Shown here: one piece after another, positions 8,959-15,844 of the stretch | How the letters are laid out: every line of letters begins with the position of its first letter | How positions within the stretch are numbered: the first letter of the stretch is position 1 | NCBI GenBank assembly: GCA_028706715.1 | Contig: JAQTVQ010000001.1 | Location: 1 to 45,161 of the forward strand | Length of the DNA stretch: 45,161 nt | Direction of reading: 5' to 3' | Source of the DNA: Minisyncoccota bacterium | GTDB lineage: Bacteria > Patescibacteriota > Minisyncoccia > Minisyncoccales > JAQTVQ01 | Program-made: the position numbers and the translations under genes | Notes under the pieces: generated by a model | Databases searched by the model: none | Told to the model about the DNA's origin: nothing | The model's input: only the letters and a program-made list of their open reading frames with translations

Positions 8959-10182
8959 ATGAAAATATCAGACTTAATAGAAGAAACATATCTAGCCTTG
9001 ATCTCCAACAAGGCTAGATCAGGCTTGACAATACTTGGCATCGTCATCGGCATCGGATCGGTAATTGCTATGATTGCCATTGGGCAGGGGACGCAGGCGT
9101 CCATTAAATCAAGCATTGAATCTTTGGGATCCAATTTGATTATGATCAGGCCGGGAGTTCAAAGAACGGCCGGATCTGCGGTTAGCGCCGGCAGGGGATC
9201 GGCTCAAACTTTAACCGTTGAAGACAGCGAGGCCATAAGAGACGAAATAGAACTGGCTAAAGCAGTGGCTCCGGCTGTGTCAGGACGATATCAGATAACC
9301 GCTAAAGGATCCAATACCAATACTCAAGTGATCGGAACTAACGCCGACTATACGAAAGTCAAAAATATTTCTGTTGATGATGGAGTCTTTTTTACGGAAC
9401 AGCAGTCTAGAAGCGGAGCAAAAGTGGCTGTGCTCGGACCCACTGCGGCTGAAGATTTATTCGGAACAAGCACTTCTCCCATAGGTCAAAAAATAAAAAT
9501 AAAAGGAATTGAGTTCAAGGTGATAGGCACAACCATAACAAAAGGAAGTTCCGGTATGGACGACCAAGACGACGTGGTTTATATTCCATTAGCCGCAGCT
9601 CAAAGATATTTTACCGGAAACGAATATGTAAGCACTATCAATGTCCAGGCCGCCAGCGAAGAATCAATGGAAGATCTGCAAAATCAAATAACGGATTTGC
9701 TGCTGGAAAGGCATAACATAGCCGATTCCGCTTCAGCTGATTTCTCGGTAATGAACCAAGCAGATATTGTTGCCAGCGCGTCTTCAATCGCCGGCACTTT
9801 AACTTTATTGCTGGGAGCCATTGCCGGAATATCTTTGGTCGTCGGAGGCATCGGCATTATGAATATGATGCTTACGAATGTGACAGAACGCACTCGCGAG
9901 ATAGGATTGCGCAAGGCTATTGGAGCGAAAAAGAGAGAGATCTCTTTGCAATTCCTGGCGGAATCGGTAATGCTCACTTTTTTGGGAGGGTTGATAGGAA
10001 CTGCGGCCGGATGGATTGTGGCTTTGGGAGTCCAGCACTTCGGAAATATAGCCATTGAGGTTTCTATGGCTTCTGTTGCAATGGCTTTCGGAGTTTCGGC
10101 AGCAATTGGCATAATTTTCGGATATTATCCGGCCAAAAGAGCCGCATCTCTAAGCCCGATTGAAGCCTTAAGATACGAATAA
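8959..10182 (+). CDS. MacB/FtsX-type ABC transporter permease
   Basis: 407 residues. One N-terminal membrane helix (SGLTILGIVIGIGSVIAMIA) is followed by an extracytoplasmic MacB_PCD domain (about 50-260). The C-terminal FtsX domain has three helices (LTLLLGAIAGISLVVGGIGI, FLGGLIGTAAGWIVALGV, SVAMAFGVSAAIGIIFGYY). The motif NMMLTNVTERTREIGLRKAI marks the coupling region typical of the family, and the ending PIEALRYE is also typical. It completes the adaptor-ATPase-permease set with 6314-8944. Confidence 0.95.
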   Translation: MKISDLIEETYLALISNKARSGLTILGIVIGIGSVIAMIAIGQGTQASIKSSIESLGSNLIMIRPGVQRTAGSAVSAGRGSAQTLTVEDSEAIRDEIELAKAVAPAVSGRYQITAKGSNTNTQVIGTNADYTKVKNISVDDGVFFTEQQSRSGAKVAVLGPTAAEDLFGTSTSPIGQKIKIKGIEFKVIGTTITKGSSGMDDQDDVVYIPLAAAQRYFTGNEYVSTINVQAASEESMEDLQNQITDLLLERHNIADSASADFSVMNQADIVASASSIAGTLTLLLGAIAGISLVVGGIGIMNMMLTNVTERTREIGLRKAIGAKKREISLQFLAESVMLTFLGGLIGTAAGWIVALGVQHFGNIAIEVSMASVAMAFGVSAAIGIIFGYYPAKRAASLSPIEALRYE

Positions 10183-10278
10183 TAATTAATTTAAAAAATC
10201 CAAATTTTGAAACCCTAATCGTCAGTCAGCCGGTTTTAAAAATTAAAAAATTATAATTTATTCAAATAGTTTTAAGTT

Positions 10279-10731
10279 ATGAACAAAAAAATAATTGCTA
10301 TATTTTTAGTAACTATCTTAATCGTCGGAGGAGGATCTTTTTACGGAGGGATTAAATACAGCGAAGGCCAAACGTCCGCTAAATTCGCCGCCAGGGGAGC
10401 CGGTAATTTTCAACCGCAGGAAATGAACGGCTCAACCGGCTCAAGAACAGGCTTTCGCGCAAATGGAAACGGGAATATGATATCTGGAGAGATCATCGCC
10501 AAAGACGAACAAAGTATTATTGTAAAATCGCGGGATAACAGCTCTAAAATTATTTTTATCTCCGAGTCTACTGAAACATTAAAACAAGCCTCCGGATCTC
10601 TTGACGATCTAACCGTAGGCGAACAGGTCGCTGTTACCGGAACAGCGGACGCCAGCGGAAACATCACCGCAAAATCAATACAAATATTGCCAGCCACCCC
10701 CACCAGCTCTACAGAGGCCCGGCCTCTGTAA
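10279..10731 (+). CDS. single-pass membrane protein with DUF5666-like domain
   Basis: 150 residues with an N-terminal membrane helix (IIAIFLVTILIVGGGSFYGG). A Gly/Asn-rich linker leads to a DUF5666-like domain (SGEIIAKDEQSIIVKSRDNS ... VGEQVAVTGTADASGNITAK). It shares its layout with the protein at 5749-6255, and ATG is used. The last codons (TEARPL and the stop) are encoded inside a perfect 10-bp palindromic stem that belongs to a 35-bp repeat. The present C-terminus may therefore come from insertion of that repeat. A TATAAT box at 10252-10257 could drive it; no good -35 was seen. Confidence 0.6.
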   Translation: MNKKIIAIFLVTILIVGGGSFYGGIKYSEGQTSAKFAARGAGNFQPQEMNGSTGSRTGFRANGNGNMISGEIIAKDEQSIIVKSRDNSSKIIFISESTETLKQASGSLDDLTVGEQVAVTGTADASGNITAKSIQILPATPTSSTEARPL

Positions 10732-10744
10732 AGTTTTCCACAGG
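10710..10744. repeat. 35-bp palindrome-containing direct repeat, copy 1
   Basis: Identical over 35 bp to 11027-11061, in the same orientation. It contains the stem TACAGAGGCC-C-GGCCTCTGTA followed by AAGTTTTCCACAGG. It covers the stop codon of the preceding gene and could fold as a hairpin at the end of that transcript. Confidence 0.9.
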
Positions 10745-10794
10745 TTGGCGGCACCAATCGGATTGGTGTAGGTTCGGTACAAACTTTTTGTCGC

Positions 10795-10823
10795 TTGACA
10801 GTATTAATAAGGCTTGGTATTTT
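10795..10823 (+). promoter_or_regulatory. consensus promoter of the cysK leader
   Basis: Perfect -35 TTGACA (10795-10800), a 17-nt spacer, and -10 TATTTT (10818-10823) with an extended -10 TGG just before it. The predicted start is about 10830, one base from the leader-peptide ATG at 10831. Confidence 0.75.
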
Positions 10824-10830
10824 TATATCA

Positions 10831-10923
10831 ATGAACAAACAAATTAACCTAATTTCATCTTGTTGCTGTCCTTGTTGTTCTTCTTGCAAGAAAGAGGTTA
10901 ATTTTTTTGGGCCAACCGTTTAG
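10831..10923 (+). CDS. Cys-rich leader peptide of cysK (30 aa)
   Basis: The ORF reads MNKQINLISS, then CCCPCCSSC, then KKEVNFFGPTV and TAG. Six of nine codons in the middle are Cys (both TGT and TGC). It begins at the predicted transcription start, so translation would be leaderless. It lies between a strong promoter and an intrinsic terminator, upstream of cysteine synthase. This is the layout of an amino-acid-specific attenuator peptide, in which shortage of Cys-tRNA stalls the ribosome in the Cys run. It is too short for the ORF track. A metal-binding micropeptide is the alternative, but the flanking RNA structure favours a leader. Confidence 0.75.
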   Translation: MNKQINLISSCCCPCCSSCKKEVNFFGPTV

Positions 10924-11002
10924 ATCCAAGACACAGACAGCCTAAACGTTTAAACAAAATCAAACAAAAAAAACCTCTTTCCCAATCCAAAAGAGGTTTT
11001 TT
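10890..11002 (+). promoter_or_regulatory. predicted transcription attenuator of cysK
   Basis: Segment A, GAAAGAGGTT (10890-10899), lies in the leader ORF right after the last Cys codon. It is perfectly complementary to segment B, AACCTCTTTC (10972-10981), the 5' arm of the terminator. Between them CGTTTAG (10917-10923, holding the stop codon) pairs with CTAAACG (10942-10948) and brings A and B together. A ribosome stalled at the Cys codons leaves A free to form A:B and prevent termination. A ribosome finishing at the stop codon breaks the middle hairpin and lets the terminator form. This is a structural prediction by eye. Confidence 0.7.
10968..11002 (+). terminator. intrinsic terminator between leader peptide and cysK
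   Basis: AAAAAACCTCTTT (10968-10980) pairs over 13 bp with AAAGAGGTTTTTT (10990-11002) around a 9-nt loop, with the U run in the 3' arm. Its position before, not after, the structural gene is what an attenuator needs. Confidence 0.88.
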
Positions 11003-11026
11003 ATTTGAAATAATAATTAAAAGCTT

Positions 11027-11061
11027 TACAGAGGCCCGGCCTCTGTAAAGTTTTCCACAGG
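11027..11061. repeat. 35-bp palindrome-containing direct repeat, copy 2
   Basis: Exact copy of 10710-10744, 317 bp downstream, lying between the cysK attenuator terminator and the cysK start codon. The two copies bracket the promoter, leader peptide and terminator. Recombination between them would delete the whole control region. Confidence 0.9.
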
Positions 11062-11085
11062 GGTTATTAATATAATTATAAATTT

Positions 11086-12009
11086 ATGAAAAAGATAAAC
11101 GATATTTCAGGAGTTGTAGGCAATACTCCGTTAATAAAGATAGAAAATATTTACGCCAAATTGGAAACAACCAACCCGACCGGCAGCATTAAAGACAGAA
11201 TGGTTTGGCATATGATCGGAAAAGCGGAAAGAAAAGGGGATCTCAAAAAGGGAAGCACTATCATAGAAGTTACTTCCGGCAATACGGGCATTTCTTTTGC
11301 CATGGCTGCGGCTGTGAAAGGATATCGTTTTATTGCCGTAATGCCCGAGTCTATGAGTATTGAACGCAGAAAAATGATCAAGGCTTTTGGAGGCGAAATA
11401 GTTTTAACTCCGGCAAAAGAAGATATGGACGGCGCGGTTAAAAAATATGAAGAGCTTGTTAAGAAAAATAAAAATGCATGGCTTCCAAAACAATTTGAGA
11501 ACCAAGACAACGCCGATTCCCATCGTTTTGGTACGGCAAAAGAAATAATAGAACAAACAGGCGGCAGAATAGACGCATTTGTAGCGGGCACGGGCACCGG
11601 AGGAACATTAATCGGAATAGGCAAGGCTTTAAAAGCCAAATATCCCAAAGTAAAGATTTTTGGCATTGAACCGGCCGAATCTCCGATTATTTCCAAAGGA
11701 AAATCCGGTATTCATAAGATACAAGGAATCGGAGAAGGTTTTGTTCCCGCTCTCATAGAAAAAAACAGCCATTTGATTGACGGCTTTCTGCTCGTCAAAA
11801 GCCAAGAGGCTCTTAATATGAAAGAAAAACTGGCTAAAAAATACGGAGTTTTTACAGGCATAAGCTCCGGAGCCAATGTTTTTGCCGCACTGAAACTGGC
11901 TAAAAAATACAAAACAGTAGTAACTGTTTTGCCCGACAGGGGAGAAAGATATCTAAGCGAAGACTGTTCAAACATTGAATGCCAAACTTCGTGTAAAAAA
12001 AGACAGTAA
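11086..12009 (+). CDS. cysK: cysteine synthase (O-acetylserine sulfhydrylase type)
   Basis: A 307-residue PLP enzyme of the cysteine synthase/CBS family, which makes L-Cys from O-acetylserine (or a related acceptor) and sulfide in the cytosol. Visible motifs are the PLP lysine in NPTGSIKDRM, the substrate loop TSGNTGISFA, the phosphate-binding loop GTGTGGT and SSGAN near the C-terminus. Length is normal for CysK. The C-terminus has extra cysteines (CSNIECQTSCKK). Expression is probably controlled by the Cys leader peptide and attenuator 80-250 bp upstream. No Shine-Dalgarno site is seen before the ATG. A CysM or O-phosphoserine-using variant cannot be excluded. Confidence 0.93.
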   Translation: MKKINDISGVVGNTPLIKIENIYAKLETTNPTGSIKDRMVWHMIGKAERKGDLKKGSTIIEVTSGNTGISFAMAAAVKGYRFIAVMPESMSIERRKMIKAFGGEIVLTPAKEDMDGAVKKYEELVKKNKNAWLPKQFENQDNADSHRFGTAKEIIEQTGGRIDAFVAGTGTGGTLIGIGKALKAKYPKVKIFGIEPAESPIISKGKSGIHKIQGIGEGFVPALIEKNSHLIDGFLLVKSQEALNMKEKLAKKYGVFTGISSGANVFAALKLAKKYKTVVTVLPDRGERYLSEDCSNIECQTSCKKRQ

Positions 12010-12010
12010 G

Positions 12011-12084
12011 CCCGCAACGGCTCCGGCTAAAAATCTGCGCCGATCGGATTGGCGCAGACTTGTAAGGTTTGATTTTTACTGCGG
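12011..12084. repeat. nested intergenic hairpin after cysK
   Basis: An outer stem CCCGCA/TGCGGG encloses an inner near-palindrome, TCTGCGCC(GATCGGATT)GGCGCAGA. The core ATCGGATTGG also occurs at 10757-10766 upstream of the cysK leader. It could serve as terminator or processing structure for cysK, or be a member of a dispersed palindromic repeat family. Confidence 0.55.
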
Positions 12085-12112
12085 GTTTGATTTTTGGTAG
12101 AATAAATTGTTT

Positions 12113-12895
12113 ATGAATTTGGCCATTGTTAAAATCGGGGGATCGGTAATAACCGACAAAAAAAGCCTAACTCCGAAGATAAATTCCAAAAATTTAAAAA
12201 TAATCGCCGGGCAGCTTAAAAATTTTAAGCTGCCTTATATTTTAATCCATGGAGCCGGATCTTTCGGACACCCTATTGTTAAAAAAAGCGGTATAGACAA
12301 GGGGATAAAAAATAAAAGCCATCTGATTGCTTTTGCAGAGACCCAAAGATTGCAAAACCGGCTTAATTGTCTGGTTTGCGATTTTTTAATAAAACAAGAG
12401 ATCCCGGCTGTTCCCTGCCAAGCTTCCAGCCACGCGATAATGAAGAAGGGAAGGCTTGTTAAAATGGAATTCAAAGCCATAGAAAATATGGTCAAATTAA
12501 AAATGGTCCCTGTTCTTTACGGCGTTCCGGCTTATGATGAAGCACAAGGATGTTCAATTTTGTCCGGCGATCAAATTGCCCCTTATCTAGCCTTGAAGCT
12601 TAAAGCCGATAAAATTATTGAAGCCGGAGACGTGGAAGGAGTTTGCACCTGCGATCCTAAAAAAAACAAAGAAGCGAAATTGATTGAAAAAATCAATAAA
12701 AAAAATTTTAACGAAATTATTAGATATCTCTCCGGCAGCCAAACGATTGATGTTACCGGCGGAATGAAGCAAAAATACCTGGAATTGGCCGACACAGCCA
12801 AAAAAGGGATAATTACTCAAATCGTCCACTTTAAACGCTTAGAAGCCGCATTAGACGGCCAGGAAGCAGGCACAACAATCAACTTTAAAGAGTAA
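12113..12895 (+). CDS. isopentenyl phosphate kinase (amino acid kinase family)
   Basis: 260 residues from the ATG at 12113; the TTG at 12107 in the track is less likely. It has the amino-acid-kinase fold signature KIGGSVITDK at the N-terminus and LIHGAGSFGHP at about residues 46-56. The His in GAGSFGH is the phosphate-recognising residue that distinguishes IPK from glutamate or uridylate kinases. ILSGDQIAPYLA and GDVEGVCTCDP follow, then the ATP-lid motif DVTGGMKQK. IPK phosphorylates isopentenyl phosphate to IPP in the archaeal-type mevalonate route and is known from some CPR genomes. The pathway partners are not in this window. Confidence 0.85.
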   Translation: MNLAIVKIGGSVITDKKSLTPKINSKNLKIIAGQLKNFKLPYILIHGAGSFGHPIVKKSGIDKGIKNKSHLIAFAETQRLQNRLNCLVCDFLIKQEIPAVPCQASSHAIMKKGRLVKMEFKAIENMVKLKMVPVLYGVPAYDEAQGCSILSGDQIAPYLALKLKADKIIEAGDVEGVCTCDPKKNKEAKLIEKINKKNFNEIIRYLSGSQTIDVTGGMKQKYLELADTAKKGIITQIVHFKRLEAALDGQEAGTTINFKE

Positions 12896-12902
12896 AAGCT
12901 TT

Positions 12903-12979
12903 TAAGCTCCCGCTTTAGCGGGCGAAGCCTGGCTTCTGTAAAGTCTGCGAAGATTGGTTTACATGCGGGGCTTTTAACG
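12903..12979. repeat. nested intergenic hairpin between IPK and ychF
   Basis: The outer arms AAGCTCCCGC (12903-12912) and GCGGGGCTTT pair with one G-U. Inside, CCCGCTTTAGCGGG forms a small hairpin, followed by CTTCTGTAAAGTCTGCG, which resembles CCTCTGTAAAGTTTTCC of the 35-bp repeats at 10710 and 11027. It may terminate the IPK transcript. Confidence 0.45.
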
Positions 12980-13012
12980 GTATATATTATTTGTTACATA
13001 TAATTATTTATT

Positions 13013-14080
13013 ATGGCTCTTTCCATAGGCATTGTCGGCCTGCCCAATGTAGGCAAGTCAACATTGTTTGAAACTATCACCAAAAAACAAGTAGACAGGC
13101 AAAATTATCCTTTCTGCACCATTGACCCGAATGTCGGGGTCGTTGCCGTGCCCGATGAACGAGTTGAAAAGCTGGCCGAAATGACTAAATCAGCCAAAAA
13201 AGTTTATACCACCATTGAATTTTTTGACATTGCCGGATTGGTCGCGGGCGCCAGCCAAGGAGAAGGGCTGGGAAACAAATTTTTAACAAACATCCGCGAA
13301 ACGGATGCAGTTCTTTATGTTTTGCGCGTTTTTTTAAACGATAAAGTTATCAACACTCAAAACAGCGTTGATCCGATCCGCGACAAAGATATTCTTGATA
13401 CGGAATTAATTTTAAAAGATTTGGAAACAGTCTCAAAAAGGATTAAAAGCATGGAAGGAGATATTAAAGCCGGAAAAAAAGAAGCGATTAAAGAATTTGA
13501 AGCTTTAAGCAAAGCAAAAAAATTTCTAGAAGAAGGAAAAATATTAGTTGAACAGGAATTTACCCTTGAAGAATTGAAAGAAATGAAAAGCTACCAGCTT
13601 TTAACTTTAAAGCCCAGGCTGTATTTATTAAACGGCAAAGACGAAGAAGTGCCCGAAAGCATTATTGAAGAATTCAAGTCCCATAATTGGCCTTTTTTAA
13701 TAGTGGATATGGCCACTGAATTTGAAGCAGCGGGATTTTCTTTGGAAGAAAGAAAAGAGCTCGGCCTGCCGCTGGAAACCGAACTGGATATACTTATTAA
13801 AAAATGCTACGAAACTTTAGGCTTGATAACTTTTCTAACTACCGGACCGGACGAAACGAGAGCATGGACCATAAAAAAAGGATCAAAAGCGCCTCAAGCC
13901 GGAGGAGCCATTCATAGCGACTTTGAAAAATCATTTATCAGAGCCGATGTTATAAACTGGAAAGATCTGCTGGAAACGAACGGCTTTGGCAAGGCTAGAG
14001 AAAAAGGATTGATCCGAACCGAAGGAAAGGAGTATGTTGTTAAAGACGGAGATGTGATTGAAATAAAACACGGAGCATAA
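13013..14080 (+). CDS. ychF: Obg-family GTPase/ATPase YchF (OLA1)
   Basis: 355 residues, the usual YchF length, and conserved throughout. The P-loop is GLPNVGKSTLFETIT, switch region NYPFCTIDPNVGVVAVPD, G3 is DIAGLVAGASQGEGLGNKFL and the G4-like NGKD lies in the second half. The C-terminal TGS domain is at about 275-355 (GPDETRAWTIKKGSKAPQAG, HSDFEKSFIRADVI). YchF binds ribosomes and hydrolyses ATP in other bacteria. A TATAAT box at 12999-13004 puts the transcript start at about 13011, so the message may be leaderless. Confidence 0.97.
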   Translation: MALSIGIVGLPNVGKSTLFETITKKQVDRQNYPFCTIDPNVGVVAVPDERVEKLAEMTKSAKKVYTTIEFFDIAGLVAGASQGEGLGNKFLTNIRETDAVLYVLRVFLNDKVINTQNSVDPIRDKDILDTELILKDLETVSKRIKSMEGDIKAGKKEAIKEFEALSKAKKFLEEGKILVEQEFTLEELKEMKSYQLLTLKPRLYLLNGKDEEVPESIIEEFKSHNWPFLIVDMATEFEAAGFSLEERKELGLPLETELDILIKKCYETLGLITFLTTGPDETRAWTIKKGSKAPQAGGAIHSDFEKSFIRADVINWKDLLETNGFGKAREKGLIRTEGKEYVVKDGDVIEIKHGA

Positions 14081-14104
14081 AAATCCCGCTAAAACGGGAT
14101 TTTT
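14080..14104 (+). terminator. intrinsic terminator after ychF
   Basis: AAAATCCCG and CGGGATTTT form a 9-bp stem around CTAAAA, ending in TTTT. It starts at the last base of the ychF stop codon. Confidence 0.9.
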
Positions 14105-14196
14105 ATTAAAAAGCCGAAAAAAAGGTAAACATTTTGGAAATAATTTGTTAAAATATAAAAGGAATTTAAAATTTAAAAAATTAATACAAATATCAT

Positions 14197-15190
14197 ATGG
14201 TTTGGCTCTCCGCCTTAAACGGCTATACCGCCTTAGTTAGCGGAATATTTATGCTTTGTATGGGCTTTTTCGTATTTTTTAAAAGCCCTACAAAAAAACT
14301 TAATATAGTCTATCTGCTCTTCACCGCTTCAATGGCCAACTGGCTTATTGTCAGTTAATTCCAAAAGCGAAGCAGAGGCTATTTTTTGGGACAGAATCGT
14401 GTACTTGGGAGTGGCCTTTATTCCTTCTTCTCTTTTTCATTTAGGCTTGATTTTTACGGACAAGGAGAAAACAAATAAAAAATGGATTAGTTTGGGATAT
14501 TTTTTTTCTTTCGTTTTTGTTTTCTTGAGTCAAACTCCATATTTTATAGACGGAATTTATGAATACAGCTGGGGAGTCCACTCTCAAGCAAGAATATTTC
14601 ATCATCTATTTCTGCTCTTCTTTTTCTCTTATTCCTCTCTTTTCGTTTGGAACACATATAAATATTTAAAGGGAGCCTCAAAGGAAAACTTTGTCCAAGT
14701 TCAACAAATCAAATACTTCCTAGTTTCTTTTATTATTTTACTTTCAGGCTCTTACGCTTTTTTGGCCGCTTACAATATTAATTTCAACCCATTGGGAGCT
14801 TATCTTTTGGAGCTGCTTTCCGTTTCAATTTTATCTTTTGCCATCACAAAATACCGCCTCTTTGAAACCAAGGCTCTTTTGACTGAACTATTGGTAATCA
14901 GCATGGCTATCGTGCTTTTTGTTTTGCCTTTTTTTATGCCGACCGCAACTTTAAAAATCGCCGCGATCATTATCTTTTCCTTATATTCAATCGTTGGCTA
15001 TCTCCTCATAAAATCCACCAAAAAAGAAGTTAAAGCCAAAGAAGGCTTGGAATGCGTCGTCAAAGAAAGGACCAAAGAGCTGGCAGACCGCAACGAGGAG
15101 CTGGAGAAGTGGTACAAGCTTACCATCGGCAGGGAAGTGCGTATGGCGGAGCTGAAGGAGAAAATTAAGGAGATGGAGGGGAAAAATTAA
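14197..15190 (+). pseudogene. 7TM sensor-like protein with coiled-coil tail, broken by a frameshift
   Basis: An ORF from the ATG at 14197 (MVWLSALNGYTALVSGIFML...) runs 53 codons to TAA at 14356-14358. The long ORF in another frame (track start TTG 14348) continues the same protein (VNSKSEAEAIFWDRIVYLGV). Together they make an N-terminal multi-helix region like that of the intact proteins at 36567 and 38116, then KSTKKEVKAKEG and the coiled-coil tail EKWYKLTIGREVRMAELKEK. No kinase domain follows. The shift lies near 14340-14356 and could be a real mutation, a programmed frameshift or a sequence error. The 280-residue downstream ORF alone would lack the first two helices. Confidence 0.65.
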
Positions 15191-15202
15191 TGCAGTTATA
15201 AT

Positions 15203-15238
15203 AAAACAGTCCCTAAATCAATCTAGGGACTGTTTTTT
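15203..15238. terminator. bidirectional intrinsic terminator
   Basis: AAAACAGTCCCTA and TAGGGACTGTTTTT form a stem of about 13 bp around AATCAA. It serves the + strand gene ending at 15190 and the - strand gene, whose TAG stop (15213-15215) is in the stem. Confidence 0.88.
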
Positions 15239-15668
15239 TGTTTCTATCAATTCTTTCTTGCTTGATGTCGGCCGCAGGGTTGAAATCTTTTTTTAATAGC
15301 TCGTATTTGATTTCAAAATTATTCTCCGAAAAAAAATCTGTTTTTTTAACCTTGGTAAAAATCCACTTGGTTTCGCCCGGATTCAAAGAAAAGCAAACAA
15401 TCCCATTTTCTGAATCCGTTCCCGAAACGCCGGTTTCGCTTGAAGCGTCCGCCCAAAGAAGGGAAGATTCGGATTCTTTTCCTTCGGGAATTACAATTTT
15501 GTAACATTGAACGGTTATTGCCGGCTGGCCGGTAAAATACGAGTTATTGGTAAACGATTGTATTCTTCCAAAAAATTCTTGTTTTGAAAAATAACTTTCA
15601 ACCAAATTTTTACCCATAAAGAGAAAACAGCAAGCCAATAAAGCAAACATTATTACTTTTACTTTCAT
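15213..15668 (-). CDS. hypothetical membrane-anchored or secreted protein
   Basis: 151 residues. An N-terminal hydrophobic segment (VIMFALLACCFLFMG) acts as signal or anchor, and the remainder is an extracytoplasmic beta-rich domain with two or three Cys. I recognise no family. AAGAAGGG stands 8 nt before the ATG, a plausible ribosome site. Upstream, a perfect inverted repeat (CCATTAAT/ATTAATGG) could be an operator. It is convergent with the broken 7TM gene and divergent from rlmN. Confidence 0.6.
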   Translation of the reverse strand: MKVKVIMFALLACCFLFMGKNLVESYFSKQEFFGRIQSFTNNSYFTGQPAITVQCYKIVIPEGKESESSLLWADASSETGVSGTDSENGIVCFSLNPGETKWIFTKVKKTDFFSENNFEIKYELLKKDFNPAADIKQERIDRNKKTVPRLI

Positions 15669-15696
15669 TATTGTGTCCCTTCTTTAATTAATAAAA

Positions 15697-15777
15697 CCAT
15701 TAATAAAAAAATTAATGGCTGATAAAAACTTCGGAAGCAGGACTATTTAAAATAGCAACAGACTTCTATTTTTATCA
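15697..15777. other. inverted repeats in the divergent rlmN upstream region
   Basis: The gap from 15669 to 15844 holds a perfect 8-bp inverted repeat CCATTAAT/ATTAATGG (15697-15718). A second 9-bp pair, TGATAAAAA/TTTTTATCA, spans 15720-15777. A -10-like TAAAAT at 15827-15832 could serve rlmN, 6 nt after whose predicted transcript start the ATG lies. No gene is seen. Confidence 0.5.
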
Positions 15778-15844
15778 CCCTTCTTCTCTTTTGGCAATTG
15801 GCATTTATCCACAATTTTGATAGGATTAAAATCATAAAGAAAAT

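Noticed and set aside
9684-10112. 142-residue minus-strand ORF inside the MacB-like permease gene
   Set aside because: Antisense shadow of a well-conserved membrane protein gene.
10735-10743. TTTTCCACA in both 35-bp repeats and TTATCCACA at 15805, like DnaA boxes
   Set aside because: Isolated single sites, not a cluster with an AT-rich unwinding region or dnaA/dnaN genes; no case for an origin.
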